Source: Rhizobium rhizogenes
GTDB taxonomy: Bacteria; Pseudomonadota; Alphaproteobacteria; Rhizobiales; Rhizobiaceae
DNA length: 64,000 nucleotides
Assembly (NCBI RefSeq): GCF_002005205.3
Contig: NZ_CP019701.2
Location: 992,001 to 1,056,000 of the forward strand
Direction: 5' to 3'
In this document: piece by piece, positions 53,270 to 63,324 of the stretch
Layout: the number at the start of each line of letters is the position of its first letter
Position numbering within the stretch: position 1 is the first letter of the stretch
Program-made: the position numbers and the translations under genes
Notes under the pieces: generated by a model
What the model saw: the letters and a program-made list of their open reading frames with translations, nothing else
What the model was told of the DNA's origin: nothing
The model's database searches: none

Positions 53270-54463
53270 CTATACGTCCGGTTCCTGTCTCTCGCCCTTG
53301 CGGAAGGGCGTGTGTTCATCAAGATAGTCGCCGATATGCTCGACCTCTTCGCGCTCGCGCTGAAGATAGTCGGCGATGGCGCGGCGCAGGCCCGGATGGA
53401 CGATGAAATGCGCCGAATGGGTGGTGACCGGCACGTAACCCCGCGCCAGCTTGTGTTCGCCCTGGGCGCCGGCTTCCACCCGTTTCAGTCCCTTCGCCAG
53501 CGCGAAATCGATTGCCTGATGATAACAGACCTCGAAATGCAGAAAGGGATGGTCCTCGATGCAACCCCAATGGCGGCCATAAAGCGCGTCCGAGCCGATG
53601 AAGTTGATCGCACCGGCAATATAGCGCCCCTCGCGTTTCGCCATCACCAGCAGCACATCGTCAGCCATGCGCTCGCCGATCAGCGAATAAAACTCCCGGG
53701 TCAGATAGGGCCGGCCCCATTTACGGCTGCCGGTATCCATGTAGAAGGCGAAGAACTGGTCCCAGATGTCTTCGGTCAGATCGCTTCCGGTCAGCCAGTC
53801 GATCTCGATACCGTTTTCCAGCGCCGCGCGGCGTTCCTTTTTCAGCCCCTTGCGCTTGCGCGAGGAAAGCGCATCGAGAAAATCGTCATGGTCACGATAA
53901 CCGTCATTGATGAAATGGAACTGCTGGTCGGTCCGATGCAGGAAATCGCGCGGCAGAAGCGCTGAAAGATCGTCCTCTTCGAGAAATGTGACATGCGCGG
54001 AAGAAACGCCGATCTTTTCCGTCACCTGGGCGAGGCCGGAGGCCAGAAGCGGCTTGAAGCGCGTGGCGTCTACTGTCTCGGAAACCAGCAGCCTCGGCCC
54101 GGTCGCCGGGGTGAAGGGAACCGAACATTGCAGTTTCGGATAATAATGGCCGCCGGCCCGCTCGAAAGCATCCGCCCAGCCATGGTCGAACACATATTCG
54201 CCCTTGCTGTGGTTCTTCAGATAGGCCGGTATCGCCCCGACCAGATCACCGGACGCGTTTTCGAGAAGTAGATGGTTTCCAAGCCAGCCGGTCTTGGCAG
54301 TCGCCGATCCGGACTCTTCCATCGATGATAGAAATGCATGGGAAATAAAAGGATTGTACGGTTTTCCTTGTGTATTGCGCGAAGTGCCGGAAAGCTGTTT
54401 CCAGCTTTCCGGGTCGATATCCCCGAGGGATTGCGCAACGCGAATGGAATAGTCTTCTGTCAT
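53270..54463 (-). CDS. FemAB/DUF482-like GNAT-fold acyltransferase
   Basis: A 397-residue protein of the family often annotated as 'peptidoglycan biosynthesis protein' (DUF482, FemAB-related). Segments include FISHAFLSSMEESGSATAKTGW, VPFTPATGPRLLV, and the C-terminal RVEAGAQGEHKLARGYVPVTTHSAH. Two GNAT-like halves are expected. The acceptor is not known; in FemAB enzymes it is a peptidoglycan precursor. It overlaps the upstream GDPD gene by four bases. Confidence 0.87.
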   Translation of the reverse strand: MTEDYSIRVAQSLGDIDPESWKQLSGTSRNTQGKPYNPFISHAFLSSMEESGSATAKTGWLGNHLLLENASGDLVGAIPAYLKNHSKGEYVFDHGWADAFERAGGHYYPKLQCSVPFTPATGPRLLVSETVDATRFKPLLASGLAQVTEKIGVSSAHVTFLEEDDLSALLPRDFLHRTDQQFHFINDGYRDHDDFLDALSSRKRKGLKKERRAALENGIEIDWLTGSDLTEDIWDQFFAFYMDTGSRKWGRPYLTREFYSLIGERMADDVLLVMAKREGRYIAGAINFIGSDALYGRHWGCIEDHPFLHFEVCYHQAIDFALAKGLKRVEAGAQGEHKLARGYVPVTTHSAHFIVHPGLRRAIADYLQREREEVEHIGDYLDEHTPFRKGERQEPDV

Positions 54464-55200
54464 GCCGTGGCGGACGGGTTCTCTCTCGGGTCGAAACCTT
54501 CGAATGTCATCTGGTCCGCATATTTATAGGTAGTCTCGCGCGCATTTTCATCCCTGACGGTCCAGGTAATTACCGGAAGTCCGAGTTTTCTTTGCGCCTC
54601 GATGAAGCTGTTGGGCAGGTGACCCCAATGATAGGAGATGAAATCGAGCCCCAGCTGCATCGCTTCGTCATGTTTGAAGAAGTCTTCCGGCTTGTCGCCT
54701 TCGGCGGTGAGCCCTAGCGGCCAGGGTGATCCCGCAGCCTTCAGGTCCTTCAGCAGATGGTGGTCGAAGCTCATCAGCGCCACATGGCCCTTGTAGCCCT
54801 CGAGGTCTTCCAGAACCGCCTCGGCAAAACCGTCATCAACGCCTTCGCCGGCGCGGCCTTTCAGCTCGATGACCAGCGGCACCTTGCCGGCGCAGAGCGC
54901 GAGAAGCTGCTTGAGGGTAGGGACCCGGTCCCCGGTCTGGCCAACGGCAAGAAGGGACAGCTCGGCCGATGTGCGCTCGCGCACGTCGCCCTTGATGCCG
55001 GTCAGGCGGGCCATGTCGTCGTCGTGAAAGATCACCGGCACGCTGTCGGCTGCCAGCTGCACGTCGCATTCGATGGCGAAACCGGCCTCGATGGCACGGG
55101 AAAAGGCAGAAAGCGTGTTTTCCCAGACCGCCTTGTTGAGATCATGATAACCGCGATGGGCGACGGGCTGAGCCGTCAGCCAGGAGAGTTTCAGTGTCAT
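54460..55200 (-). CDS. Glycerophosphodiester phosphodiesterase
   Basis: A 246-residue TIM-barrel GDPD that releases glycerol-3-phosphate from phospholipid-derived diesters. Catalytic motifs are VAHRGYHDLNKAVWENTLSAF (HRG and EN) and ECDVQLAADSVPVIFHDDDMARLTG (ExD, second His HD), near the N-terminus. No signal peptide, so it acts in the cytosol, like UgpQ. Overlaps RidA and FemAB-like genes by four bases on each side. Confidence 0.92.
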   Translation of the reverse strand: MTLKLSWLTAQPVAHRGYHDLNKAVWENTLSAFSRAIEAGFAIECDVQLAADSVPVIFHDDDMARLTGIKGDVRERTSAELSLLAVGQTGDRVPTLKQLLALCAGKVPLVIELKGRAGEGVDDGFAEAVLEDLEGYKGHVALMSFDHHLLKDLKAAGSPWPLGLTAEGDKPEDFFKHDEAMQLGLDFISYHWGHLPNSFIEAQRKLGLPVITWTVRDENARETTYKYADQMTFEGFDPRENPSATA

Positions 55201-55667
55201 GCGTCGATTTCCACGATGGCGTCGATTTCGACGGCGGCATTGAAGGGCAGGCAGGCCATGCCGACGGCGGCGCGGGCATGTTTGCCGGCATCACCGAGAA
55301 CATTGGCGAGAAGGTTGGAGGCGCCGTTGATGACGAGGTGCTGTTCCACAAACTCCGGAACGGAGGCAACAAAGCCGTTCAGCTTGATGACACGGCGGAT
55401 TTTCGAAAGGTCGCCATTCAACGCGGCCTTGACCTGTGCGAGAATGTTGACGGCACATAATTCGGCGGCGCGCTGGGCACCCGGCACGTCGACATCGCGG
55501 CCAACGAGGCCCGTCACCGCAATCTTGCCCGATTCCATCGGCAGTTGACCCGATACATAAAGCAGATTGCCGCTGATGGTGAACGGAACGTAGTTTGCGG
55601 CTGGTGCTGCCGCGACAGGAAGCGTAAAGCCAAGTTCCTTGAGGCGGCCTTCGATGACGTCCGACAT
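55197..55667 (-). CDS. RidA/YjgF family protein
   Basis: A 156-residue RidA-type protein, a trimeric deaminase of reactive enamine/imine intermediates made by PLP enzymes. The family sequence GNLLYVSGQLPMESGKI is visible, plus ILAQVKAALNGDLSKIRRVIKLNGFV and the C-terminal RAAVGMACLPFNAAVEIDAIVEID. The arginine typical of catalytic RidA appears as ARAAVG. First gene of the overlapping operon. Confidence 0.92.
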   Translation of the reverse strand: MSDVIEGRLKELGFTLPVAAAPAANYVPFTISGNLLYVSGQLPMESGKIAVTGLVGRDVDVPGAQRAAELCAVNILAQVKAALNGDLSKIRRVIKLNGFVASVPEFVEQHLVINGASNLLANVLGDAGKHARAAVGMACLPFNAAVEIDAIVEIDA

Positions 55668-55783
55668 TTTCGTCTCCGGTTTTGTTGTAAATCCTTCAAG
55701 AATCCGGCATTCAGAAGATGTTGATCCAAAAGCCGGGCGGTTGCTTGTACAATATGAGCGGCGAGTCCAACAGGAGATATTGC

Positions 55784-56626
55784 ATGTTTGTCAGGACGCT
55801 TGGTTTCGTTGCCGCAACAGGGCTTATGACCGGCCTGTCAAACGCTGCCAATGCCGTGCCGGTCACGGTTCCCGATCTCGTCGCCCATCGCGCCGTCTAC
55901 GATCTCGAACTCAAGGATGCGTCTGATCGCTCCGGCATCGAGGGCATGACAGGCCGCATGGTCTATGAATTCACCGGCTCGGCCTGTCAGGGCTACAAGA
56001 CGGATTTCCGTTTCGTGACGCAGATCAACACCGGCGATGCGGTGCGCATGACCGACCAGCAGACCACGACCTTCGAGGATCTCACGGCCAAGAAATTCAC
56101 CTTCGAGACCAAGTCCTACACTGACGACAAGCTGGACAAGGAAGTGCAGGGCGCTGCGACCGATGGCACCGATGGCGTGAAGGTCGATCTGACCCGCCCG
56201 GATGCCCGTCAGGTCAATCTCGTCGCCAGCGAATTCCCGACCCAGCATATGTTTCAGGTCATCGAACATGCCAGGCAGGGAAAGCGCATTTTCGAATCGC
56301 GGATATTCGACGGTTCCGATGATGGCGATGAAAGCCTGATCACCTCGACACTGGTCGGCAAATCGCAGATGCCGAAGGATGGCGACGCGGACGCCGGCAA
56401 GGCGGGCGATTTCGCCAAGGCGGCATTCTGGCCGGTAACGATCGCCTATTACAACGACAAGACCGGCACCGACGCCCTGCCGATCTACCGCATGTCGTTC
56501 AAGCTTTACGAAAACGGAATCACCCGCGATCTGACGATGGATTACGGCGATTTCGTTCTGACAGGGAAGCTTGCGAAGCTTGATATTCTCAAGCCCGAAA
56601 CCTGCGAAAACAAGCCTGTCCGCTGA
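55784..56626 (+). CDS. eipB: EipB/DUF1849 periplasmic envelope integrity protein
   Basis: A 280-residue exported protein of the EipB (DUF1849) family, described in Brucella as needed for envelope integrity. The ATG at 55784 follows AGGAG at 55772. The signal peptide ends near SNAANA. The mature beta-spiral domain starts VPDLVAHRAVYDLEL. Two cysteines remain at C68 (FTGSACQGYK) and C274 (PETCENKPVR), positioned like the conserved disulfide in the Brucella protein. It lies upstream of rpsB. Confidence 0.9.
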   Translation: MFVRTLGFVAATGLMTGLSNAANAVPVTVPDLVAHRAVYDLELKDASDRSGIEGMTGRMVYEFTGSACQGYKTDFRFVTQINTGDAVRMTDQQTTTFEDLTAKKFTFETKSYTDDKLDKEVQGAATDGTDGVKVDLTRPDARQVNLVASEFPTQHMFQVIEHARQGKRIFESRIFDGSDDGDESLITSTLVGKSQMPKDGDADAGKAGDFAKAAFWPVTIAYYNDKTGTDALPIYRMSFKLYENGITRDLTMDYGDFVLTGKLAKLDILKPETCENKPVR

Positions 56627-56818
56627 AAGGCGGCTATTTCGCCGGTTTTTTCGCATAAATGCTTGCATTTTCATGCGGGCAACTGTATGCGGCTCACCAT
56701 TCCACACGCGAAGCTTGGGATGTTCCGGGAGAAATCCGGTCCGTTCCGCCCGGTGGTATCGATGAAAATCGGTGCTGTTCGCTTCGCGGGGGTTAAACCG
56801 GAAAAGGAGTAACAAGGC

Positions 56819-57586
56819 ATGGCATTGCCCGATTTTTCTATGCGCCAGCTTCTGGAAGCTGGTGTTCACTTCGGCCACCAGACGCACCGCTGGAACCCGA
56901 AGATGAAGCCGTACATCTTCGGCGACCGTAACAACATCCACATCATCGATCTGGCTCAGACCGTTCCGATGCTGTCGCGCGCCCTTCAGGTCGTGTCCGA
57001 CACCGTTGCCCGTGGCGGCCGCGTTCTGTTCGTCGGCACCAAGCGTCAGGCGTCCGAAATCATCGCCGACAGCGCAAAGCGTTCGGCCCAGTACTATGTC
57101 AACTCCCGCTGGCTCGGCGGCATGATGACCAACTGGAAGACCATTTCGAACTCGATCCAGCGTCTGCGCAAGGTTGACGAAATCCTGAACTCGGAAGGCT
57201 CCGGCTACTCCAAGAAGGAACGCCTGAACCTTGAGCGCGAGCGCGAAAAGCTTGAAAAGGCTCTCGGCGGTATCCGCGATATGGGCGGCGTTCCGGACCT
57301 GATGTTCATCATCGACACCAACAAGGAAAAGATCGCGATCGAAGAAGCCAAGCGTCTTGGCATTCCGGTCGTTGCGATCATCGACAGCAACTGCGACCCG
57401 GACCACATCGATTACCCGATCCCCGGTAACGACGACGCATCGCGCGCCATCTCGCTTTACTGCGACCTGATCGCCCGCGCTGCCATCGACGGTATTGCCC
57501 GTCAGCAGGGCGCTTCCGGCCGCGACATCGGCGCTTCTGAAGAAGCTCCGATCGAGCCCGCTCTCGAAGACGAGGCTGGCGCCTGA
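56819..57586 (+). CDS. rpsB: 30S ribosomal protein S2
   Basis: A 255-residue S2 with the typical opening [35 protein letters not shown], plus [26 protein letters not shown] and [29 protein letters not shown] just precedes the ATG. The C-terminus has an acidic tail ([15 protein letters not shown]). It is the first gene of rpsB-tsf. Confidence 0.98.
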   Translation: MALPDFSMRQLLEAGVHFGHQTHRWNPKMKPYIFGDRNNIHIIDLAQTVPMLSRALQVVSDTVARGGRVLFVGTKRQASEIIADSAKRSAQYYVNSRWLGGMMTNWKTISNSIQRLRKVDEILNSEGSGYSKKERLNLEREREKLEKALGGIRDMGGVPDLMFIIDTNKEKIAIEEAKRLGIPVVAIIDSNCDPDHIDYPIPGNDDASRAISLYCDLIARAAIDGIARQQGASGRDIGASEEAPIEPALEDEAGA

Positions 57587-57944
57587 TATAGGCCCTGTCT
57601 GGCGGCGATTTCTTGTCGCCGTCTCCTCAACCAGGATATGACAAGGCCGTCAAAGACCTTCAGCGGGTTGACGGCCTTGTTCGTTTCAGACTGCTCCGCC
57701 ACGTTTTCAGGAAACCGCTGGCGTCCGATGTGGTTGAAACGGAAGGCAGTCTTCATAACGCTGTCACACTTCGGCGGCACCCATCATCTCGATGTATGGC
57801 GACGCCGCAGCACTTGGGAATGCGCATGCCCCTTCTCGGAACCTTGCCGGTTTCAAAGGGTGTGCGGCCGGGTACAGTCATCACCCAGAACTTCGGCACG
57901 GCAAATTCCGCCTGCTGACCGATCGAACCGATAAGAGGCACACA
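57587..57944 (+). promoter_or_regulatory. rpsB-tsf spacer with 13-bp attenuator-like hairpin
   Basis: This 358-bp spacer has no gene. A perfect 13-bp stem ACAAGGCCGTCAA (57641-57653) with TTGACGGCCTTGT (57668-57680) encloses a 14-base loop, without a T-tract. In E. coli tsf is partly separated from rpsB by an attenuator, so this hairpin may lower tsf transcription. Other short open frames here look random. Confidence 0.6.
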
Positions 57945-58871
57945 ATGACCGAAATCACAGCCGCAATGGTGAAGGAACTGCGCGAGAAGTCCGGCGCAGG
58001 CATGATGGACTGCAAGAAGGCTCTTGCTGAAACCAATGGCGACATGGAAGCGGCAATCGACTGGCTGCGCGCCAAGGGCATCGCAAAGGCCGACAAGAAG
58101 TCCGGCCGCACGGCTGCCGAAGGTCTGATCGGCGTCGCCACCATGGGTCACAAGGCTGTTGTTGTCGAACTCAACTCCGAGACCGACTTCGTTGCCCGTA
58201 ACGACGCGTTCCAGGACCTCATCCGCGGTATCGCCCAGGTTGCCCTCACCACCGACGGCACCGTTGAGGCTGTTTCCGCCGCCAACTACCCGGCGACCGG
58301 CAAGAACGTTTCCGACAGCATCAAGGACGCCATCGCCACCATCGGTGAAAACATGACGCTGCGCCGTTCTGCAGCGCTTGAAGTTCCGCACGGCGTTGTC
58401 GCGACCTACATCCACAACGCTGCCGGCGACGGCATTGGCAAGCTCGGTGTTCTCGTTGCCCTGAAGTCGGAAGGCGACAAGGCCGTTCTGAACTCCATCG
58501 GCCGCCAGGTTGCCATGCACATCGCTGCGACCAACCCGCTCGCCATCCGCGCTGAAGAAGTCGACGCCGCCGTTGCTGAGCGCGAGCGCAACGTCTTCAT
58601 CGAACAGGCCCGCGAATCCGGCAAGCCGGAAGCCATCATCGAAAAGATGGTTGATGGCCGCATGCGCAAGTTCTTCGAAGAAGTCGCCCTTCTGTCGCAG
58701 GCTTTCGTCATCAACCCCGACCTGACCGTCGGCGCTGCCGTCAAGGAAGCCGAAAAGGAAGCCGGCGCGTCGATCGAAGTGACGGGCATGGTTCGCCTGC
58801 TGCTCGGCGAAGGCGTCGAGAAGGAAGAAAGCGATTTCGCAGCTGAAGTCGCAGCCGTCGCCAAGGGCTGA
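57945..58871 (+). CDS. tsf: Elongation factor Ts
   Basis: A 308-residue EF-Ts, the nucleotide-exchange factor of EF-Tu. ATG 57945 ([27 protein letters not shown]) is preferred to the much longer upstream frame. Segments include the N-terminal UBA-like domain, [25 protein letters not shown] and [16 protein letters not shown]. It is the second gene of the rpsB operon. Confidence 0.98.
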   Translation: MTEITAAMVKELREKSGAGMMDCKKALAETNGDMEAAIDWLRAKGIAKADKKSGRTAAEGLIGVATMGHKAVVVELNSETDFVARNDAFQDLIRGIAQVALTTDGTVEAVSAANYPATGKNVSDSIKDAIATIGENMTLRRSAALEVPHGVVATYIHNAAGDGIGKLGVLVALKSEGDKAVLNSIGRQVAMHIAATNPLAIRAEEVDAAVAERERNVFIEQARESGKPEAIIEKMVDGRMRKFFEEVALLSQAFVINPDLTVGAAVKEAEKEAGASIEVTGMVRLLLGEGVEKEESDFAAEVAAVAKG

Positions 58872-58968
58872 TTATATTTACCCAATCTTGGGAAAACGGG
58901 AGGGCATCGCGTGACAACGCGGTGCCCTTCGTGTATCCGCGTTTCGGTTACATTTCCGAGGAGTCATG

Positions 58969-59691
58969 ATGTCTTCCAAGCCGATCTACAAACGTGTTCT
59001 TCTCAAGGCTTCCGGTGAAGCCCTCATGGGTGATCAGGGTTTCGGTATCGATGTGGCGGTGGCCGACCGTATCGCCTCCGATATCGCCGAGGCGAGGGCG
59101 ATGGGCGTTGAAGTCGGCGTTGTCGTCGGCGGCGGCAATATTTTCCGCGGCGTGGCCGTGGCCTCCAAGGGGGGCGACCGCGTTACCGGCGACCATATGG
59201 GCATGCTGGCAACCGTCATCAACGCGCTGGCGCTTGCAACCTCGCTGCGCAAGCTCAACATCGACACCGTCGTTCTCTCCGCAATCGCCATGCCTGAAAT
59301 CTGTGAGAGCTTCTCGCAGCGCGCCGCCCTTCACCATCTGGCCCAGGGCCGCGTGGTGATCTTTGCCGGCGGCACCGGGAATCCCTTCTTCACCACCGAT
59401 TCCGCCGCAGCGCTTCGCGCCGCCGAAATGGGCGCCGAGGCGATCTTCAAGGGTACCCAGGTGGATGGCATCTATTCCGCCGATCCGAAAAAGGACCCGA
59501 CGGCCACCCGTTTCGACGAACTGACCCATAGCGAAGTGCTCGGCAAGGGACTGGCGGTCATGGATATCGCCGCTGTCGCGCTTGCCCGCGAAAACCATAT
59601 CCCGATCATTGTTTTCTCGATCCACGAGAAGGGTGGTTTCGCGCAGATATTGACCGGCGGCGGCCGCAAGACCATCGTGCACGACAAGTAA
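58969..59691 (+). CDS. pyrH: UMP kinase
   Basis: A 240-residue UMP kinase that makes UDP. ATG 58969 is preferred to the adjacent ATG 58966 because AGGAG (58959-58963) lies five bases upstream. Motifs are RVLLKASGEALMG, VVVGGGNIFRGV, MLATVINALAL and the C-terminal VFSIHEKGGFAQIL. It is followed by frr. A GC hairpin with mismatch lies before it. Confidence 0.97.
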   Translation: MSSKPIYKRVLLKASGEALMGDQGFGIDVAVADRIASDIAEARAMGVEVGVVVGGGNIFRGVAVASKGGDRVTGDHMGMLATVINALALATSLRKLNIDTVVLSAIAMPEICESFSQRAALHHLAQGRVVIFAGGTGNPFFTTDSAAALRAAEMGAEAIFKGTQVDGIYSADPKKDPTATRFDELTHSEVLGKGLAVMDIAAVALARENHIPIIVFSIHEKGGFAQILTGGGRKTIVHDK

Positions 59692-59757
59692 TCCAAAAAC
59701 GATGCCGCCCCCGGGGGCGAATTACGGCCGCGATGGCCGACAAGATGGAGTATCAAG

Positions 59758-60315
59758 ATGAGTGGTGTTGACCTCAACGATATCAAGCGCCGTATGGACG
59801 GCGCCATCAATGCATTCAAGAGCGATATCGCATCGCTTCGCACCGGCCGCGCTTCGGCCAATATTCTCGATCCGGTGACCATCGAGGCTTATGGCTCGCG
59901 CGTTCCGCTCAATCAGGTCGCGAACATCACCGTTCCCGAGCCGCGCATGCTTGGCGTCAACATCTGGGACAAGTCGATGGTCAATGCCGTCGACCGCGCG
60001 ATCCGCGAATCCAATCTCGGTCTGAACCCCATTGTGGATGGCCAGAACCTGCGCATCCCGCTGCCTGAACTCAACGAAGAGCGCCGTAAATCGCTCGTCA
60101 AGGTGGCCCATGACTATGCCGAAAAATCCAAGGTGGCGATTCGCCATGTGCGCCGTGACGGCATGGATGGTCTGAAAAAAGCCGAAAAGGACGGTGACAT
60201 CGGTCAGGACGAAAGCCGTGGACAGTCTGAAAAGGTCCAGAAAATGACCGACGACACGATTTCGGAAATTGACCGCTTGCTTGGCGAGAAGGAAAAGGAA
60301 ATCATGCAGGTCTGA
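59758..60315 (+). CDS. frr: Ribosome recycling factor
   Basis: A 185-residue RRF that splits the post-termination ribosome with EF-G. Typical sequences are [60 protein letters not shown] and the C-terminal [25 protein letters not shown] 59758 follows a GGAG site. Part of the conserved rpsB-bamA gene order. Confidence 0.98.
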   Translation: MSGVDLNDIKRRMDGAINAFKSDIASLRTGRASANILDPVTIEAYGSRVPLNQVANITVPEPRMLGVNIWDKSMVNAVDRAIRESNLGLNPIVDGQNLRIPLPELNEERRKSLVKVAHDYAEKSKVAIRHVRRDGMDGLKKAEKDGDIGQDESRGQSEKVQKMTDDTISEIDRLLGEKEKEIMQV

Positions 60316-60377
60316 TATCGCTTGCGATAGACCTGTATTTTATTCGTTTTAATTCCGCTTCCTGTTACTGGATCGAT

Positions 60378-61121
60378 ATGCCGACGACGACACGTTCCTC
60401 CATACCCGAGCACGTCGCCATCATCATGGATGGCAATGGACGCTGGGCAAAACAGCGCGGTCTTCCGCGTGTGATGGGGCATCGCCGCGGTGTGGAGGCG
60501 GTGCGCGAGACCGTGCGTGCGGCCGGCGATTGCGGCATCAGCTATCTCACGCTGTTCGCCTTCTCATCGGAAAACTGGCGCAGGCCCGAATCCGAGGTGA
60601 GCGATCTGATGGGGCTCCTGAAGGCCTTCATCCGTCGCGACCTCGCGGAACTGCATCGCGAAAACGTCCGCGTTCGCATCATCGGCGACCGGCAGGGACT
60701 GAAAAACGATATTCGCTGCCTTCTTGAAGAGGCTGAACAGATGACGGCTGGCAACACCAAGCTGACGCTGGTGATCGCCTTCAATTATGGCAGCCGCGAC
60801 GAGATTGCCCGCGCCACCGCGGCGATCGCCCGCGATGTCGCCGAGGGCCGTCTGGATGCCGCATCGATCACGCCGGAGATGATTTCGGCAAGACTCGACA
60901 CTTCGGGTATGCCGGACCCGGATCTTATCATCCGCACCAGCGGCGAAGAGCGGTTGTCGAATTTCCTGCTCTGGCAGGCGGCTTATTCCGAGTTTCTGTT
61001 CGTTCCCGAATATTGGCCCGACTTCGATCGTCAGCGGTTCTTTTCCGCAATCGAGCAATATGCAACGCGTGATCGCCGTTTCGGCGCTCTCACCGAGCAG
61101 ATTGCCGTGGCAGGCGCCTGA
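60378..61121 (+). CDS. uppS: Undecaprenyl pyrophosphate synthase
   Basis: A 247-residue cis-prenyltransferase that makes the C55 carrier lipid for peptidoglycan and other polysaccharides. The catalytic Asp D18 lies in [24 protein letters not shown], and the [31 protein letters not shown] segment is typical. Its stop overlaps the ATG of cdsA by one base (TGATG). Confidence 0.97.
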   Translation: MPTTTRSSIPEHVAIIMDGNGRWAKQRGLPRVMGHRRGVEAVRETVRAAGDCGISYLTLFAFSSENWRRPESEVSDLMGLLKAFIRRDLAELHRENVRVRIIGDRQGLKNDIRCLLEEAEQMTAGNTKLTLVIAFNYGSRDEIARATAAIARDVAEGRLDAASITPEMISARLDTSGMPDPDLIIRTSGEERLSNFLLWQAAYSEFLFVPEYWPDFDRQRFFSAIEQYATRDRRFGALTEQIAVAGA

Positions 61122-61954
61122 TGAGCCGTGAACTCAGACTGCGGATCGTGTCCGCAATCGTCATGGCGGCGGTCATTCTGGCCGCGACCTGGTATGGCGG
61201 TATTCTGTTTCGCATCGTGGCCGGTCTTCTGGCGATCCTTATCTATTATGAGTGGTCGACGATCACCCGTCTGTCGGAGACCAATTCGACCGGCAATGCC
61301 TGGGGCTGGTTTGCCGTTGCGGTCATCGCCGGCAACACGATTTTCGGCGAACCTTCGCTCGATCTGCCGTTGCTCTCCGGCTTTACGCTGACGGCGGCGC
61401 TTTTTCCCGTCCTGCGCGGCAGGAACTGGTGGCTGGTGGGCGGCATCGTTTATGCCGGCCTGAGCGGCATATCGCTCGCGGCCATCCGCGGTGATGAGCT
61501 GACCGGCTTCGTTTCCATCCTGTTCATTTTCGCTGTCGTCTGGTCGACGGATATCCTTGCCTACTTTGTCGGGCGCGCGATTGGCGGGCCGAAGCTTGCG
61601 CCGGCGATCTCGCCGGGCAAGACTTGGTCCGGGGCGATCGGCGGGGCCACGGCGGCGCTGATCGGCGGCGCGGCCGTATCTCTGGCCTATCACGGCCGCA
61701 TCAGTGTGCTGGTGCTCGGGCTTGCGCTGATCCTCTCCATCTTCAGTCAGATCGGCGATCTCTTCGAATCCTTTGTGAAACGCCGTTTCCAGGTCAAGGA
61801 TTCGAGCCATCTTATTCCGGGCCATGGCGGTTTCATGGACCGTGTTGACGGTCTTGTTTTCGCCTGCTTTACGGTATTCCTCATTGCTTTCGTGCATGCT
61901 GCGGCAACCGGCGACGTGCCCGGATCGGGCGGCGGTCTGCTGCCGGGCTTTTAA
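61121..61954 (+). CDS. cdsA: Phosphatidate cytidylyltransferase
   Basis: A 277-residue integral membrane enzyme making CDP-diacylglycerol from phosphatidic acid and CTP. Several hydrophobic helices are present, and the family signature SFVKRRFQVKDSSHLIPGHGGFMDRVD is intact (S..KR....KD...IPGHGG..DR). It is coupled to uppS. Confidence 0.96.
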   Translation: MSRELRLRIVSAIVMAAVILAATWYGGILFRIVAGLLAILIYYEWSTITRLSETNSTGNAWGWFAVAVIAGNTIFGEPSLDLPLLSGFTLTAALFPVLRGRNWWLVGGIVYAGLSGISLAAIRGDELTGFVSILFIFAVVWSTDILAYFVGRAIGGPKLAPAISPGKTWSGAIGGATAALIGGAAVSLAYHGRISVLVLGLALILSIFSQIGDLFESFVKRRFQVKDSSHLIPGHGGFMDRVDGLVFACFTVFLIAFVHAAATGDVPGSGGGLLPGF

Positions 61955-61991
61955 GCGGCGCGAAAGGTCACGACATAAAGGGCAGATTGTC

Positions 61992-63125
61992 ATGAACACA
62001 GTAATGGCGGCGACCGGTTTTCTGACCGGCTATATCGTGCCCTTTATCCTGGTGCTTTCCCTGCTCGTTTTCGTCCATGAAATGGGCCACTATCTCGTCG
62101 GCCGCTGGAGCGGCATCCGCTCCACCGCCTTTTCCATCGGCTTTGGCCCCGAACTGATCGGTTTTACCGACCGGCATGGCACGCGATGGAAGATCTCCGC
62201 GATCCCGCTCGGCGGCTACGTCAAGTTTTTCGGTGACGAGGATGCGGCAAGCAAGCCCGACAGTTCCGGCCTGTCGCATATGTCGCTGGAGGAGAGGGCG
62301 CAGACGCTTGCCGGCGCGAAACTTTGGAAAAGGGCGGCAACGGTTGCCGCCGGTCCCATCGCCAACTTCCTTCTCGCGATTCTCATCTTCGCGGTTCTGT
62401 TCGGCGTTTATGGCCGGATGATCGCCGACCCGGTTGTGGCCGAGGTGCGTGAAAACAGTGCCGCCGCCGCCGCAGGCGTGCTTGCGGGCGACCGTCTGGT
62501 CGCGATCGATGGCGAAAAGGTCATGACCTTCGAGGATGTCCGCCGTTATGTCGGCATCCGTCCGGGCACGCCGATCACGGTGACTGTCGAAAGAGCAGGC
62601 GAGGAACTGAAGCTTCCCATGGTTCCGACCCGCACGGAAACCACCGACCAGTTTGGCAACAAGCTGGAAATGGGCATCATCGGCATCGTCACCGATCAGA
62701 CCAGCGGCAATTTCCGCCATATCGAATATTCGCCGTCCGAGGCGCTGCTGGAGGGTGTGCGTGAGACGGGTCACGTCATCACCGGCACGTTCAACTATAT
62801 CGGCAATCTCGTGACCGGCCGCATGAATGCCGATCAGCTGGGTGGTCCTGTCCGCGTCGCGCAGGCATCCGGCCAGATGGCGACACTCGGTATTTCCGCC
62901 GTCATTCAGCTTGCCGCCGTGCTTTCAGTGTCGATCGGACTGCTGAACCTGATGCCTGTCCCGGTTCTGGACGGCGGACATCTGGTGTTTTATGCCATCG
63001 AGGCCATCCGTGGCCGGCCGCTTGGCGCCGGCGCGCAGGAAGTGGCCTTCCGTATCGGCATGGCGATGATTTTGGGTCTTATGGTTTTTGCAACATGGAA
63101 TGATATCAGCAGCTTGATTGGCTGA
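61992..63125 (+). CDS. rseP: RseP-type intramembrane zinc metalloprotease
   Basis: A 377-residue site-2 protease with ATG 61992 (MNTVMAATGFLTGYIVPF). The HEMGH zinc motif is at H29-E30-H33 in LLVFVHEMGHYLVGRW. A PDZ domain lies in the middle (EVRENSAAAAAGVLAGDRLVAIDGEKV), and LMPVPVLDGGHLVFYAIEAI is near the C-terminus. RseP cleaves anti-sigma factors and remnant signal peptides in the inner membrane. Confidence 0.96.
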   Translation: MNTVMAATGFLTGYIVPFILVLSLLVFVHEMGHYLVGRWSGIRSTAFSIGFGPELIGFTDRHGTRWKISAIPLGGYVKFFGDEDAASKPDSSGLSHMSLEERAQTLAGAKLWKRAATVAAGPIANFLLAILIFAVLFGVYGRMIADPVVAEVRENSAAAAAGVLAGDRLVAIDGEKVMTFEDVRRYVGIRPGTPITVTVERAGEELKLPMVPTRTETTDQFGNKLEMGIIGIVTDQTSGNFRHIEYSPSEALLEGVRETGHVITGTFNYIGNLVTGRMNADQLGGPVRVAQASGQMATLGISAVIQLAAVLSVSIGLLNLMPVPVLDGGHLVFYAIEAIRGRPLGAGAQEVAFRIGMAMILGLMVFATWNDISSLIG

Positions 63126-63324
63126 GGATAGTGTTTTAACGGTTTTGTTAGGGGCTTGTTTACCTTGTTTTTATGCCGAAGTGGCGAATGAGCCACTCTG
63201 GATCACGAAGTAAACAGAATTTAACGTTCTGACTTGCTTGTAGGGGAAAAGCAGGTAAAACGACGCACATGGCCGGAGTCGGGTTCCGCCCGCTGAGGGA
63301 CAACGTAAAAAGGTAAGAATTGAA

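Noticed and set aside
57613..57934. Short open frames between rpsB and tsf
   Set aside because: No ribosome site, overlapping frames of similar length, and no family similarity; the region is better explained as a leader with a hairpin.
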